Source of the DNA: Pseudo-nitzschia pungens
Lineage: Eukaryota; Bacillariophyta; Bacillariophyceae; Bacillariales; Bacillariaceae
Length of the DNA: 64,000 nt
Direction: 5' to 3'
NCBI GenBank assembly: GCA_037355855.1
Contig: CM074759.1
Span: 1,178,001-1,242,000 of the forward strand
Below are positions 55,554-64,000 of this stretch, one piece after another. The position numbers and the translations under genes were made by a program. How positions within the stretch are numbered: position 1 is the first letter of the stretch; the number at the start of each line of letters is the position of its first letter. The notes beneath the pieces are model-generated. The model was not told the DNA's origin. It saw only the letters and a list, made by a program, of their open reading frames with translations, and made no database searches.

Positions 55554-56552
55554 ATGCCTCCTCCAAACCAAAAAAAAAAGAATAGTAAATTCACTGTAAC
55601 CATGGCTGAAGCCATCAGCGATCTTGGAGATGAATTCGTTGATCTTGGTGTGAATATGCTGAAAGAAGATTCGCTCAAGACTCTCCATGGTTTCTTGTCA
55701 GGAACAAAGGCAAGAAGCGAGGATTTCCCGTACAGTGAGGTCTACATTCAATCAGAGATTGCACACGAATTTGGGAACGGACAGACTCAGTCAGAATGGA
55801 CTAAGTCCCTTGACAAAGAGATGAGTGTCTGCGCCTTTGGTGCAGTTAAAGCATTGAAAGAGGCGAAAAACAAGGGGACAGCCCTTACGTGGGATAATGT
55901 CGTGGCTCTGTTGAATAACGAAGATACTATCACTGCGGTGCCGGATAGCCACAAGAAGTGTTATGAAACTTTTGATTCAAGTGAAGGCATGAATTACTTC
56001 AAATTTGATGGAGCTCCTAGCAAAACTAAAATCAACCAAATCACCTCGTGGTTCAAGACGAGGTTGGTCGACGTCGATCCAAAAGTAAGTGGTGACTTGT
56101 CGAATTTTTCTTATAATCATCAAACTTCTTCTACTCACATTTGTTTCGTTGGAAATTCCGTAATACTTTGTAAGATCTGGGAAAATTCTGCCCTTGTCAA
56201 GCATGGTGTTGTGGAGAAGCTAGCAGCAGTTGCCGCCGAGACTGGAGCAGCTGTCAATAATTTTCAAACCTTTTTCTGGAACAGGGAGGAGAGATACGAT
56301 AAAGTGTTGGAACTTGGGATTGTCCGTTTCCCTCTTAAAGAAGACCCCTATGTCAAGCTCTACCGAATCCAACTCTTCGCATGGTTTATTTCTAACCGTA
56401 TTTTGTTTGCCCAGAACGACAAAGCGGGTTTCGACATGGAGGTTGACGTCATGAAGTTCAAGGTCAATTCGAAGGTAATTGATGCAATCAACGACGAAAT
56501 GGCCAAAAAATTTGTTGAAAAGTTGACTGATCCCAACACATTCGATTTTTAA
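55554..56552 (+). CDS. AT-rich orphan protein in the repeat block
   Basis: A 332-codon intronless frame from ATG 55554 (MPPPNQKKKNSKFTVTMAEA) to TAA. Its third positions are rich in A/T, unlike the GC-rich genes to the left. It looks like a globular protein: DLGDEFVDLGVNMLKEDSLK, PYSEVYIQSEIAHEFGNG, TALTWDNVVALLN, INQITSWFKTRLVDVD, STHICFVGNSVILCKIW, LAAVAAETGAAVNNFQTFFW, YRIQLFAWFISNRILFAQND and DAINDEMAKKFVEKLTDPN. No low complexity apart from the Lys run near the start, no signal peptide, no transmembrane helix beyond the weak FAWFISNRILF stretch. I do not recognise it. It is gene-like enough to be real. Base composition and setting suggest a transferred, viral or transposon-carried gene; that is inference. 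Confidence 0.5.
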   Translation: MPPPNQKKKNSKFTVTMAEAISDLGDEFVDLGVNMLKEDSLKTLHGFLSGTKARSEDFPYSEVYIQSEIAHEFGNGQTQSEWTKSLDKEMSVCAFGAVKALKEAKNKGTALTWDNVVALLNNEDTITAVPDSHKKCYETFDSSEGMNYFKFDGAPSKTKINQITSWFKTRLVDVDPKVSGDLSNFSYNHQTSSTHICFVGNSVILCKIWENSALVKHGVVEKLAAVAAETGAAVNNFQTFFWNREERYDKVLELGIVRFPLKEDPYVKLYRIQLFAWFISNRILFAQNDKAGFDMEVDVMKFKVNSKVIDAINDEMAKKFVEKLTDPNTFDF

Positions 56553-56985
56553 AGGAGGGACTCGTCGTCGTATATCAGATCTACGACACACCAATGTTTG
56601 TTATGACCTAGTAAATAAGGTTCTCCATGACCATCTTAAGCTTCTCTATGTCGTGTATCTTTTATCAAGACAATAACACGATGATGTACGAGAAATATTC
56701 TATTATTAATTAGTATTTAGTTTCCAAAATCAGTATCTCCTTTAATACAAATTCTTATTTCCAATATATTATCAAAAGCTTTATTCGGTCTCTTAAACAA
56801 CTGAGAATTTTCTGAAAATACAATTTACCACCAGTGAAATCCCATGTAAAATTATTCTTCAGAACAGAAATCACTACCGTACGGTAGAACCTCTTCTGAT
56901 TTATTTATTTACTCAAAAAGAAGACCTTCCTTTGAGTGCTGTACTAAACTCTTTCAAGTTCTCCATTTTGACGGGTCGTTGTACC
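56553..56985. other. AT-rich intergenic sequence
   Basis: 433 bp of AT-rich DNA between the orphan ORF and the ACCGGT array. Nothing recognisable. Confidence 0.4.
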
Positions 56986-57315
56986 GGTTTTGTAGGGTCG
57001 TCGACATACCGGAATAAAACCGGTCGTTATACCGGATTGGTACCGGATTAAAACGGGTCGTTGTACCGGGTCAAAACGGGTCGTTGTACCGGTTTTGTAC
57101 CGGGTCGTACCGGTTTGGATTAAAACGGGTCTAACCGGTCGTTATCGGTTTGGTACCGGATTAAAACGGGTCGTTGTTCCGGGTCAAAACCGGTCGGTCA
57201 AAACGGGTCGTTGTAGCGGTACCGGATTAAAACGGGTCGTTGTACCGGAAACCGGTCGTTGTCTACCGCGATTAAAACGGGTCGTTGTACCGGAAACCGG
57301 TCGTTGTACCATGTC
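56986..57315. repeat. Minisatellite of ACCGG...AAAACGGGTCGTTGT units
   Basis: About a dozen imperfect copies of a roughly 20-23-bp unit, CGGGTCGTTGTACCGGATTA plus AAA spacer variants. ACCGGT palindromes recur. Open frames here are repeat by-products. Confidence 0.8.
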
Positions 57316-57424
57316 TTTATATAACCAGGGTGGTTGTACCGGATTCCATAAATGTCCCACCCAACCAAAACGTAAATATCCAACAGTCATTGCGATGATA
57401 ACGACGATCCATTACCTCGCTAAT

Positions 57425-57665
57425 GATCATAGCTAATGATCATAACCGTTCTCGCTGATCCAACCCGCTACGATACCCGCTACGATCCATACTGCCCAAT
57501 GATAAAAATCTAACCGACGATCCAAGCTCGCTGATCAGATCCGATCAAACCCATCGCTGATCCGACCCTCGCCGATCCAACCAGCCGATCTAAACGATCC
57601 CTCGCTGATCCGATCCTCGCTGATCCCACCCACTGATCCGACCCTCGCCGATCCTCGCTGATCAT
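57425..57665. repeat. GCTGATCCGACCCTCGCCGATCC-like minisatellite
   Basis: Imperfect copies of GCTGATCC/CGCCGATCC with changing spacing; GATC recurs at nearly every unit. Confidence 0.65.
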
Positions 57666-58059
57666 TGCGCCTATAACGACGATCATGTTTCTGATGATAT
57701 TGGTTGATATCGACAGATCCACACGGAAGATCATATTGTCTGATCCACACGTCACGTCAAATCCAGACAATGAGCGAGAATAGTGCATACAAGAATTGTC
57801 CATCCCAACTTGGGAATGAGACTTCAAACTCCTGGAAGAAGGTGGTCGACCACTTAGGGTTGTTCATCCGTTCTTATGTTCGAGAGATTTTATCCCATGA
57901 ATTTTCGTCCGGTCAAGTCAACAACGAAGTCGACCACCAAGCACATCCTGTCATCAACGAAGTCAACCACCGTGTCAACCGTGAAGCCCATCTGATAAAT
58001 GTCACGCAACCCCGTAGCGACCCCCCGTGGCAACCTCTTTTGTGTGCAAATTTAACACG

Positions 58060-58465
58060 ACATATGTATGCATCACCTTGCGTTGCACAACCCATACGTT
58101 CAAGGTTATTGCACGGTTTGGGTCGCGCTAGGGGGTTGCAAAAATCAACGTCCTACTATTCTGAAACAATTCCTATGTGGTTGCGAAAATCAGCCTATGG
58201 GGTTGCGAAAATCAATGTCCGTCTATGTTTGCATCACCTTGCGTCTCACAACCCCTACGTTCAAGTTAGTCGCACGGTTTGGGTCGCGATATGGGTTGTG
58301 AAAATCGATGTCCTACTGTCCTGAAACTATTCATAAGGGGTTGCGAAAATCAGTCTATGCTGTTGTGAAAATCAATGTCTTACTATTCTGAAACAATTCG
58401 TATGTGGTTGAGAAAATCAGTCTATGTGGTTGCGAAAATCCATGTCACACTATTCTGAAACGATT
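58060..58465. repeat. Tandem GGTTGCGAAAATCA repeats
   Basis: Units built of GGGTTGCGAAAATCAATGTC and CTACTATTCTGAAACAATTC recur about seven times. GTTGCGAAAATCA is almost constant. Confidence 0.7.
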
Positions 58466-58469
58466 CGTA

Positions 58470-58680
58470 TTCAGTTCCCGTTGCATCTTATTACAGTTGC
58501 GTTCAGAAGTTTTTCCCTACCAGGGGCAAGCAGGCAATCAAATGCATGGTTCGATTGTATTTCAGTTGCCGTTGCATCGTATTTTCGTATTGCAGTTACC
58601 GTTGCATCTAATTTCAGTTGCGTCCAGTGTATTCTTCCCTACCAGGAGCAAGCAGGCAATTAAATGCATGGTTACGTCTA
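58470..58680. repeat. Two-copy direct repeat (about 135 bp)
   Basis: CAGTTGCCGTTGCATC ... TTCCCTACCAGGGGCAAGCA and GGCAATCAAATGCATGGTT occur twice with small changes. Confidence 0.7.
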
Positions 58681-58849
58681 ATAACTGTCACGCGACCCAA
58701 CGCGACCTATTTTCCAGAAAATCAAGCCTAAATTATGCCACGCGCAACCTTAACCTTGATTTTCGCGAGGTTTCTTCAAGTTTTTCTCAACCCCCCCCAC
58801 CTCGCGACAAAAACGCGCACTGTAGCGCTGTATTCCTGTAGTAATGCTA

Positions 58850-59110
58850 CCTTACGAAACACTGGAGATGCTAACCTACCGTGATACCATTGCTAAGATA
58901 CTATGCTACCGCCGGGGTCGGGTCATTTGTGTATAATATGTACTATGACCGGATACCTGACCCAGACAGTTACCCAACGCGCTAGTAGCACACCTTTGAA
59001 TCTAATTAAGCGGAGCTACGCTACGCTACTCCGCACACACTACGCTACCCGTAGAATACAGTACTGGAGCTACAGAGCTCTGTTATTTTACGAGTTAGCG
59101 GAGCGCTGTC
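58850..59110 (+). repeat. Dispersed repeat family, copy 2 (partial)
   Basis: Starts AATGCTACCTTACGAAACAC and includes the conserved frame MLPPGSGHLCIICTMTGYLT from 58903. It lacks the outer part with the near-palindrome and leads directly into the 15-17-bp array. Confidence 0.75.
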
Positions 59111-59425
59111 ACGATACAGCTGCGCTCATCCCCTGTAGCGCTGTAGAGCTGTAGCGCTGTAGCGATGCAGCGCTTTATCCCCTGCAGCGCTGCAGCGCTT
59201 TATCCCCTGCAGCGCTGCAGCGCTGTATCCCCTGCAGCGCTGTATCCCCTGCAGCGCTGTAGCGCTGTATCCCCTCCTGTAGCGCTCTATCCCCTGTAGC
59301 GCTGTATCGTAGCGCTGTATCCCCTCCTGTAGTAGCGCTGTAGCGCTGTATCCCCTCCTGTAGCGCTGTATCGTACCGCTGTATCCCCTGCAGCGCTGTA
59401 GCGCTGTATCCCCTGCTTAGTATGG
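59110..59425. repeat. GTAGCGCTGTATCCCCT tandem array 1
   Basis: Dense array of 15-17-bp units built from GTAGCGCT or GCAGCGCT plus GTATCCCCT. AGCGCT is palindromic. Confidence 0.85.
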
Positions 59426-59431
59426 ATGCTA

Positions 59432-59830
59432 CCAGAAGTTACTAGGGCCGTCGCGTACGATTTGTACCAATCGTACGTACCCCAAGTAAAGCACCTATTA
59501 TAGTGTAGCTAAATGCTACAGGGTTAGGGTTGCTAATGCTACGAAATACTGGAGATGCTAACCTACCATGATACCATGCTAAGATACTATGCTACCGCCG
59601 GGGTCGGGTCATTGGTGTATAATATGTACTATGACCGGATACCTGACCAAGACAGTTACCCAACGCGCTAGTAGCACACCTTTGAATCTAATTAAGCGGA
59701 GCTACGCTACGCTACTCCGCAGCCACTACGCTACCCGTAGAATACAGTACTGGAGCTACAGAGCTCCGTTATTTTACGAGTTAGCGGAGCGCTGTCACGA
59801 TACGATACAGAGCTCAGCTGCGCTCATCCC
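59432..59830 (+). repeat. Dispersed repeat family, copy 3
   Basis: From CTACCAGAAGTTACTAGGGC through CGTACGATTTGTACCAATCG, GGGTTAGGGTT, and the conserved frame MLPPGSGHWCIICTMTGYLT (from 59589) to CAGAGCTCAGCTGCGCTCAT. With the inverted copy at 60135-60480 it forms a large foldback around array 2. Confidence 0.8.
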
Positions 59831-60134
59831 CTGTAGCGCTGTAGCGCTGTTCCGCTGTAGTGCTGCAGCGCTGCAGCGCTGTATCCCTGTATCCCTGTAT
59901 CCCTGTAGCGCTGTATCCCTGTATCCCTGTATCCCTGTATCCCTGTAGCGCTGTAGCGCTGTAGCGCTGTATCCCTGTATCGCTGTATCCCTGTATCGCT
60001 GTATCCCTGTATCGCTGTATATCTGTAGCGCTGTATCGTAGCGCTGTATCCCTGTAGCGCTGTATCGTAGCGCTGTATCCCCTTTAGCGCTGTAGCGCTG
60101 TATCGTAGCGCTGTATCGTAGCGCTGTATCCCCT
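59830..60134. repeat. GTAGCGCTGTATCCCT tandem array 2
   Basis: Second array of the same 15-17-bp unit, forming the loop of the foldback made by copies 3 and 4. Confidence 0.85.
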
Positions 60135-60484
60135 GTTCCGCTAACTCGTATAATAACAGAGCTCTGTGGCTCCGGTACTGTATTCTACGGAGTAGCGTAT
60201 CGGAGTATCGTAGCGATAGCTCCGATTAATTATTAGATCGAATCGTGTGCTAGCTCACTTATGCTAGCTCGTTGGGTAACTGTTTGGGCCGGGTATCTGG
60301 TCATGGTACATATTATACACCAATGACCCGACCCCGGCGGTAGCATAGTATCTTAGCATGGTATCACGGTAGGTTAGCATCTCCAGTATTTCGTAGCATT
60401 AGCAACCCTAACCCTGTAGCATCTAGCTATACCATTACAGGTGCTATACTCGGGGTACGTACGATTGGTACAAATTGTACGCGA
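60135..60484 (-). repeat. Dispersed repeat family, copy 4 (inverted)
   Basis: Reverse complement of copy 3, from CCGCTAACTCGTATAATAAC to GTACGATTGGTACAAATTGT. The minus strand again gives MLPPGSGHWCIICTMTRYPA. It ends exactly where the AT-rich foldback element begins. Confidence 0.8.
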
Positions 60485-61137
60485 TATATTTGATTTATTA
60501 TTATTTTTTGGTATCTTTTACGTCATTATGACAATAAATTCGATTTTTCAGTACAAACTGTACAGGAATATCAGTAGAAAAAAATTCGATCCTATGGTAA
60601 CTTACCGGTACGTCATTACGGTATGACAATGAGTGATTCCCGAAATGATTTATTTTATTTTCGTATTTTAAATTATATGCCCACATACTTTTTGGCGCAC
60701 CCAACGCACGTGTTTTTATTTCGAGCGACAGACAGGCGCCTAAGAGGCCTATTTTGGAATTTGGAATCTTGTTACGACCGTTGGTCGATTGACATCCGTT
60801 GAGTGACTGAAATTTTGAGTCGGTTCTTGTTTTCTAGATTCCTTATAAATTTAAACAGGCGTTTTAAATCTCTCCGGGCGTTCAGATGCTCGGAGAGATT
60901 TTAAATTTTTCATACACAGAAATTTATATTTGTGTGTTTGAGCACATATCGATATGTGTGCCACGTCACAATTAATGTAATAAACATGTGTTTATTTTAA
61001 ATTTATTTATTTCGGGAATCACTCAATAATAATAATATACGTATTTAAATTTAAATACGAAGTAACTTTAATCACCGTAATGACGTATATTTGATTTATT
61101 ATTATTTTTTGGTATCTTTTACGTCATTATGACAATA
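60485..61137. repeat. AT-rich element with 52-bp direct terminal repeats and internal inverted repeats
   Basis: An exact 52-bp direct repeat (TATATTTGATTTATTATTAT ... ATTATGACAATA) lies at 60485-60536 and 61086-61137. Between them TACGTCATTACGGT and GAGTGATTCCCGAAAT (about 60610-60660) recur inverted as ATTTCGGGAATCACTC (61010-61025) and ACCGTAATGACGTA (about 61074-61087). In the centre are a hairpin (AAATCTCTCCG / CGGAGAGATTT, about 60867-60898) and a perfect 16-bp palindrome CACATATCGATATGTG (60943-60958). No ORF of note. Looks like a small non-autonomous mobile element or nested inverted repeats. Confidence 0.7.
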
Positions 61138-61735
61138 TGGGTGTCAAAAACGACCCGACCCCACGACACCCACTCTGTATTAATTCACTTTATTTTTCTT
61201 TTGCAAATCACTGTATTTTAAATCACTGTATTTTGCTCCTTCCCGTAATCACTTTTTTTGTGCTCCACTCACTATTTTCAGGAATAACACAAATCACTGC
61301 TGTTTCGATTCACAATCCGACTTATTTTGAGTAGAGTTGCTTTATTGCACTCCGTCTCGAGAACGAAGAGAACCCGCCCTACGGTAGGCTCTTTTGCTCA
61401 TTGTATTTTAGTCCGAATAACCTCCTTGAAGTGGTAAACGAAGGAATACCGATTGGTAGGACTTCAACACTGTCAAGTGTTTTCGTGTCGAAGGATTAAG
61501 AAGAGAACGTCAGTGTTCTTCGTTTCCCGCCCTTCTCCCTACTATCCATTCCTAGCCGGTAAGTGATTAGTTGATTCCGTTTATTTCAATCGAAGCCTTT
61601 GTTCCTTTCAACGACCTCACAATCCTATGATAATCATCCCTCTTTCGATCGATTCCAAGCCGTGGTATTGGTAGGACTTCAACACGCTCATGTTCTTTGT
61701 TTTCGTGACGTAGGAGTAAGAAGAGAACTGCAGTA
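61138..61735. other. AT-rich spacer between repeat arrays
   Basis: ATCACTGTATTTTAAATCAC-type short repeats near 61206-61235 and a pair of TTGGTAGGACTTCAACAC copies (about 61453 and 61670). No gene. Confidence 0.45.
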
Positions 61736-62285
61736 TCCCCGACCGATTCAACCCTACGATTCATCCCAAACCCCTGATCGATTCAGCAACCCTACTACGA
61801 TTCACCCCAAACATCCCAAACCCCGATCGATTCAGCAACCCTACGATTCACCCCAAACCCCGATCGATTCAGCAACCCTACTATGATTCATCCCAAACCC
61901 CGATCGATTCAGCAACCCTACTACTATGATTCATCCCAAACCCCGATCGATTCAGCAACCCTACTATGATTCATCCCAAACCCCGATCGATTCAGCAACC
62001 CTACTATGATTCATCCCAAACCCCGATCGATTCAGCAACCCTACTATGATTCATCCCAAACCCCGATCGATTCAGCAACCCTACTACGAACCCCGATCGA
62101 TTCAGCAACCCTACTACGATTCATCCCAAACCCCGATCAATTCAGCAACCCTACTACGATTCATCCCAAACCCCGATCGATTCAGCAACCCTACTATGAT
62201 TCATCCCAAACCCCGATCGATTCAGCAACCCTACGATTTTTCCAAACCCCGATCGATTCAGCAACCCTACTATGATTCATCATCC
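61736..62285. repeat. 40-bp minisatellite (CCCCGATCGATTCAGCAACC unit)
   Basis: About 13 copies of CCCCGATCGATTCAGCAACC followed by CTACTATGATTCATCCCAAA, with shortened variants. Plus-strand frames (SIQQPYYDSSQTPI-like) are repeat translations, not genes. Confidence 0.92.
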
Positions 62286-62324
62286 GATCGATTGAACCAT
62301 ACGATTCATCCCAAGCCCCAAGCC

Positions 62325-62850
62325 TGTGTGGTAGATCGATTTGGTATTCATTCCCCCTACGGTCGATTCCAAGCCGGTGTGGTATACGATCGATTCCAAG
62401 CCGGTGTGGTATACGATTGATTCCAAGCCGGTGTGGTATTCATTCCCCCTAGGATCGATTCCAAGCCGGTGTGGTATACGATTGATTCCAAGCCGGTGTG
62501 GTATTCATTCCCCCTAGGATCGATTCCAAGCCGGTGTGGTATACGATTGATTCCAAGTCTGTGTGGTATTCATTCCCCCTACGATTGATTCCAAGTCTGT
62601 GTGGTAGATCGATTCCAAGCCGGTGTTGTATTCATTCCCCCTACGATTGATTCCAAGTCTGTGTGGTAGATCAATTCCAAGCCGGTGTTGTATTCATTCC
62701 CCCTACGATCGATTCCAAGTCTGTGTGGTAGTCGACCGATTCCAAGCCTGTGAGTGACTCCAACCAACCGTGTTCCTTTGAACCCCTACGATCCGTCGAT
62801 CCGACCTGGTGTGTGATTCCAAGTCTGTGGTTTGTTCCTTCCAACCCCTA
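62325..62850. repeat. Second minisatellite (GATTCCAAGCCGGTGTGGTA unit)
   Basis: Alternating units GATTCCAAGCCGGTGTGGTA with TTCATTCCCCCTAGGATC or TACGATT spacers, about 14 half-units. It shares CGATCGATTC and CTACGATT pieces with the neighbouring 40-bp array, so the two may have a common origin. Confidence 0.88.
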
Positions 62851-62939
62851 CGATCCTGCGTATTGTGAGCACCTACATATCACGCAAAATCATACTGAGA
62901 GCTGATCCTCTATTAATATTAAACAATAATTTAACGTAG

Positions 62940-63845
62940 GCTGCAGCGTTGTATGAAGATATCCAGTGTGCTGTGATCTGTGCTAAGGCTCCTGTGTAGG
63001 AGAATGTACTGGGGCTACAGTCAGCAACCTCCAGTAGCTGACTATCAGGTGCTGAGCTGAGTGCTGAGGTGTGTGCTAATTGGTAGCATACATCCTTAGC
63101 AACAGGCTTAGCAACAGGCTTAGCAGCAGGCTTAGCAACAGGCTTAGCAACAGACCTATCCTGTCTAGTATTGCTAGCAGAGTTTACTAGGGTCGCCGCA
63201 TACGATTTGTACCAATCGTACGTACCCCGAGTAAAGCACCTCTTCAGGGTGTAGCTAAATGATACAGGGTTAGGGTTGCTAAGGCTGCGAGATACTGAAA
63301 GATGCTAGCCTACCATGATACCATGCTAAGATACGATGCTACCGCCGGGGTCGGGTCATTGGTGTATGATGTGTACCATGACCGGATACCCGGCCCAAAC
63401 AGTTACCCAACGCGCTAGCGCGATCTAATAACTAATCGGAGATACCCTACGATACTCCGATACGCTACCCGTAGAATACAGTACCAGAGCTACGGAGCGC
63501 TGTTATTATACGAGTTAGCGAGTTAGCGAATCGATGTCACGATACGATACAGAGCTGAGCGCTTTGGCTCAGCTCCCCTTTATTCACTCTTTCTTTTATA
63601 CTCTAAAATAAACACACCTATCATGCCCTCCTTTACGACCGATTCCGATGTACCTCTAGGGAAGTGCTTTGTATTGCTTGAGCGTATGCAATAGGCCTTG
63701 AACAGTCCACTGTAGACTCACGATTTGCCAGGACTTTATGTATTATTATTGTTAAGGCTTTCGCCTATTTTTCCAGTACGCAGTACGAGATAATTCATAT
63801 CTACGATTAAGTTCCCCGAAGGCCGCTGACGAGCGGATATCAACA
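62940..63845 (+). repeat. Dispersed repeat family, copy 5 (inverted partner of 45811-46716)
   Basis: Full-length copy. From GCTGCAGCGTTGTATGAAGA through the TTAGCAACAGGC tandem (about 63090-63150), the ATACGATTTGTACCAATCGT near-palindrome, GGGTTAGGGTT, frame MLPPGSGHWCMMCTMTGYPA (about 63340), to ACGATTTGCCAGG and GCCGCTGACGAGCGGATATC at its outer end. Confidence 0.8.
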
Positions 63846-64000
63846 CAGTTTATCAGACCCACCGCTTGACCCACTACGAACCGGGACGCCGGCTAGAGCG
63901 TGTGAAGAAACCCAGCTGGCTGATCACCACTGGCATCCATGCCTACACTTGGATGTAAAACCTCAGCTGAAACTGGACCAGCAGCTGACATCGCGAGATC
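63846..64000. other. Window right end
   Basis: 155 bp with no repeat partner in the window and no recognisable gene in any frame. Confidence 0.4.

Noticed and set aside
57770..58324. Plus frame MSENSAYKNCPSQLGNETSN and onward
   Set aside because: It runs into tandem GGTTGCGAAAATCA repeats and contains a small internal repeat (NEVDHQAH/NEVNHRVN); not distinguishable from chance.
61736..62285. CRISPR-like array
   Set aside because: Units are contiguous repeats without unique spacers and the genome is eukaryotic.
62006..62420. Plus frames of repeated SIQQPYYDSSQTPI
   Set aside because: Translations of the 40-bp minisatellite.

Overview
The window is nuclear DNA from a photosynthetic stramenopile, almost certainly a diatom. 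The case rests on three things. A protein at 17655-19963 carries the DILCGRGG..N.H.GN motif, which is abundant and nearly private to diatoms. Two proteins begin with signal peptides ending in ASAF-like plastid-import motifs (the CrtI-family oxidoreductase, TASSF; the VTT protein, CQAF). Genes are compact, with zero or one short GT-AG intron (about 125-295 nt). Coding DNA is GC-rich; intergenic DNA is AT-richer and full of microsatellites.

Layout. 1-830: 3'-truncated NOSIP homologue (-). 1201-5520: repeat-bounded element in which a 3.7-kb unit is followed head-to-tail by an internally deleted 0.63-kb copy with identical ends. 6.1-53.8 kb: housekeeping and organelle genes on both strands: sulfotransferase-like (-), phytol/dolichol-kinase-like (+), ubiquitin-like/WLM metalloprotease (-), Asn/His-rich membrane protein (+), DUF6824-type nuclear protein (+), MYND protein (+), CREST-like membrane hydrolase (-), GNAT (+), transportin (-), cytochrome bc1 subunit QCR7 (+), DNAJC21/JJJ1 (-), five-bladed-propeller glycosidase-like (-), membrane metallophosphatase (-), CrtI/CRTISO-family oxidoreductase (+), RNF216-type RBR ubiquitin ligase (-), VTT membrane protein (+), and an acidic low-complexity protein (-). 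54-64 kb: a repeat-dominated block of minisatellites, inverted repeats and short TTAGGG-like tracts around one AT-rich orphan ORF, with a subtelomere-like or heterochromatin-like character. Copies of one repeat family, about 0.9 kb long, lie in opposite orientation at 45.81-46.72 and 62.94-63.84 kb.

The genes form no operon or pathway. Themes that can be read: plastid isoprenoid/membrane metabolism (CrtI-like, phytol-kinase-like, VTT), ubiquitin/protein quality control (NOSIP, WLM, RBR, DNAJC21), and nuclear import (transportin).

Caveat. Five genes keep family-like sequence in two frames with a single-base slip between (near 7067, 16086, 31280/31075/30933, 33148 and 37809). Most slips lie in homopolymers or short repeats, so assembly indels are more likely than five pseudogenes. 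Nothing here was checked by database search; all family calls are from reading the sequence.
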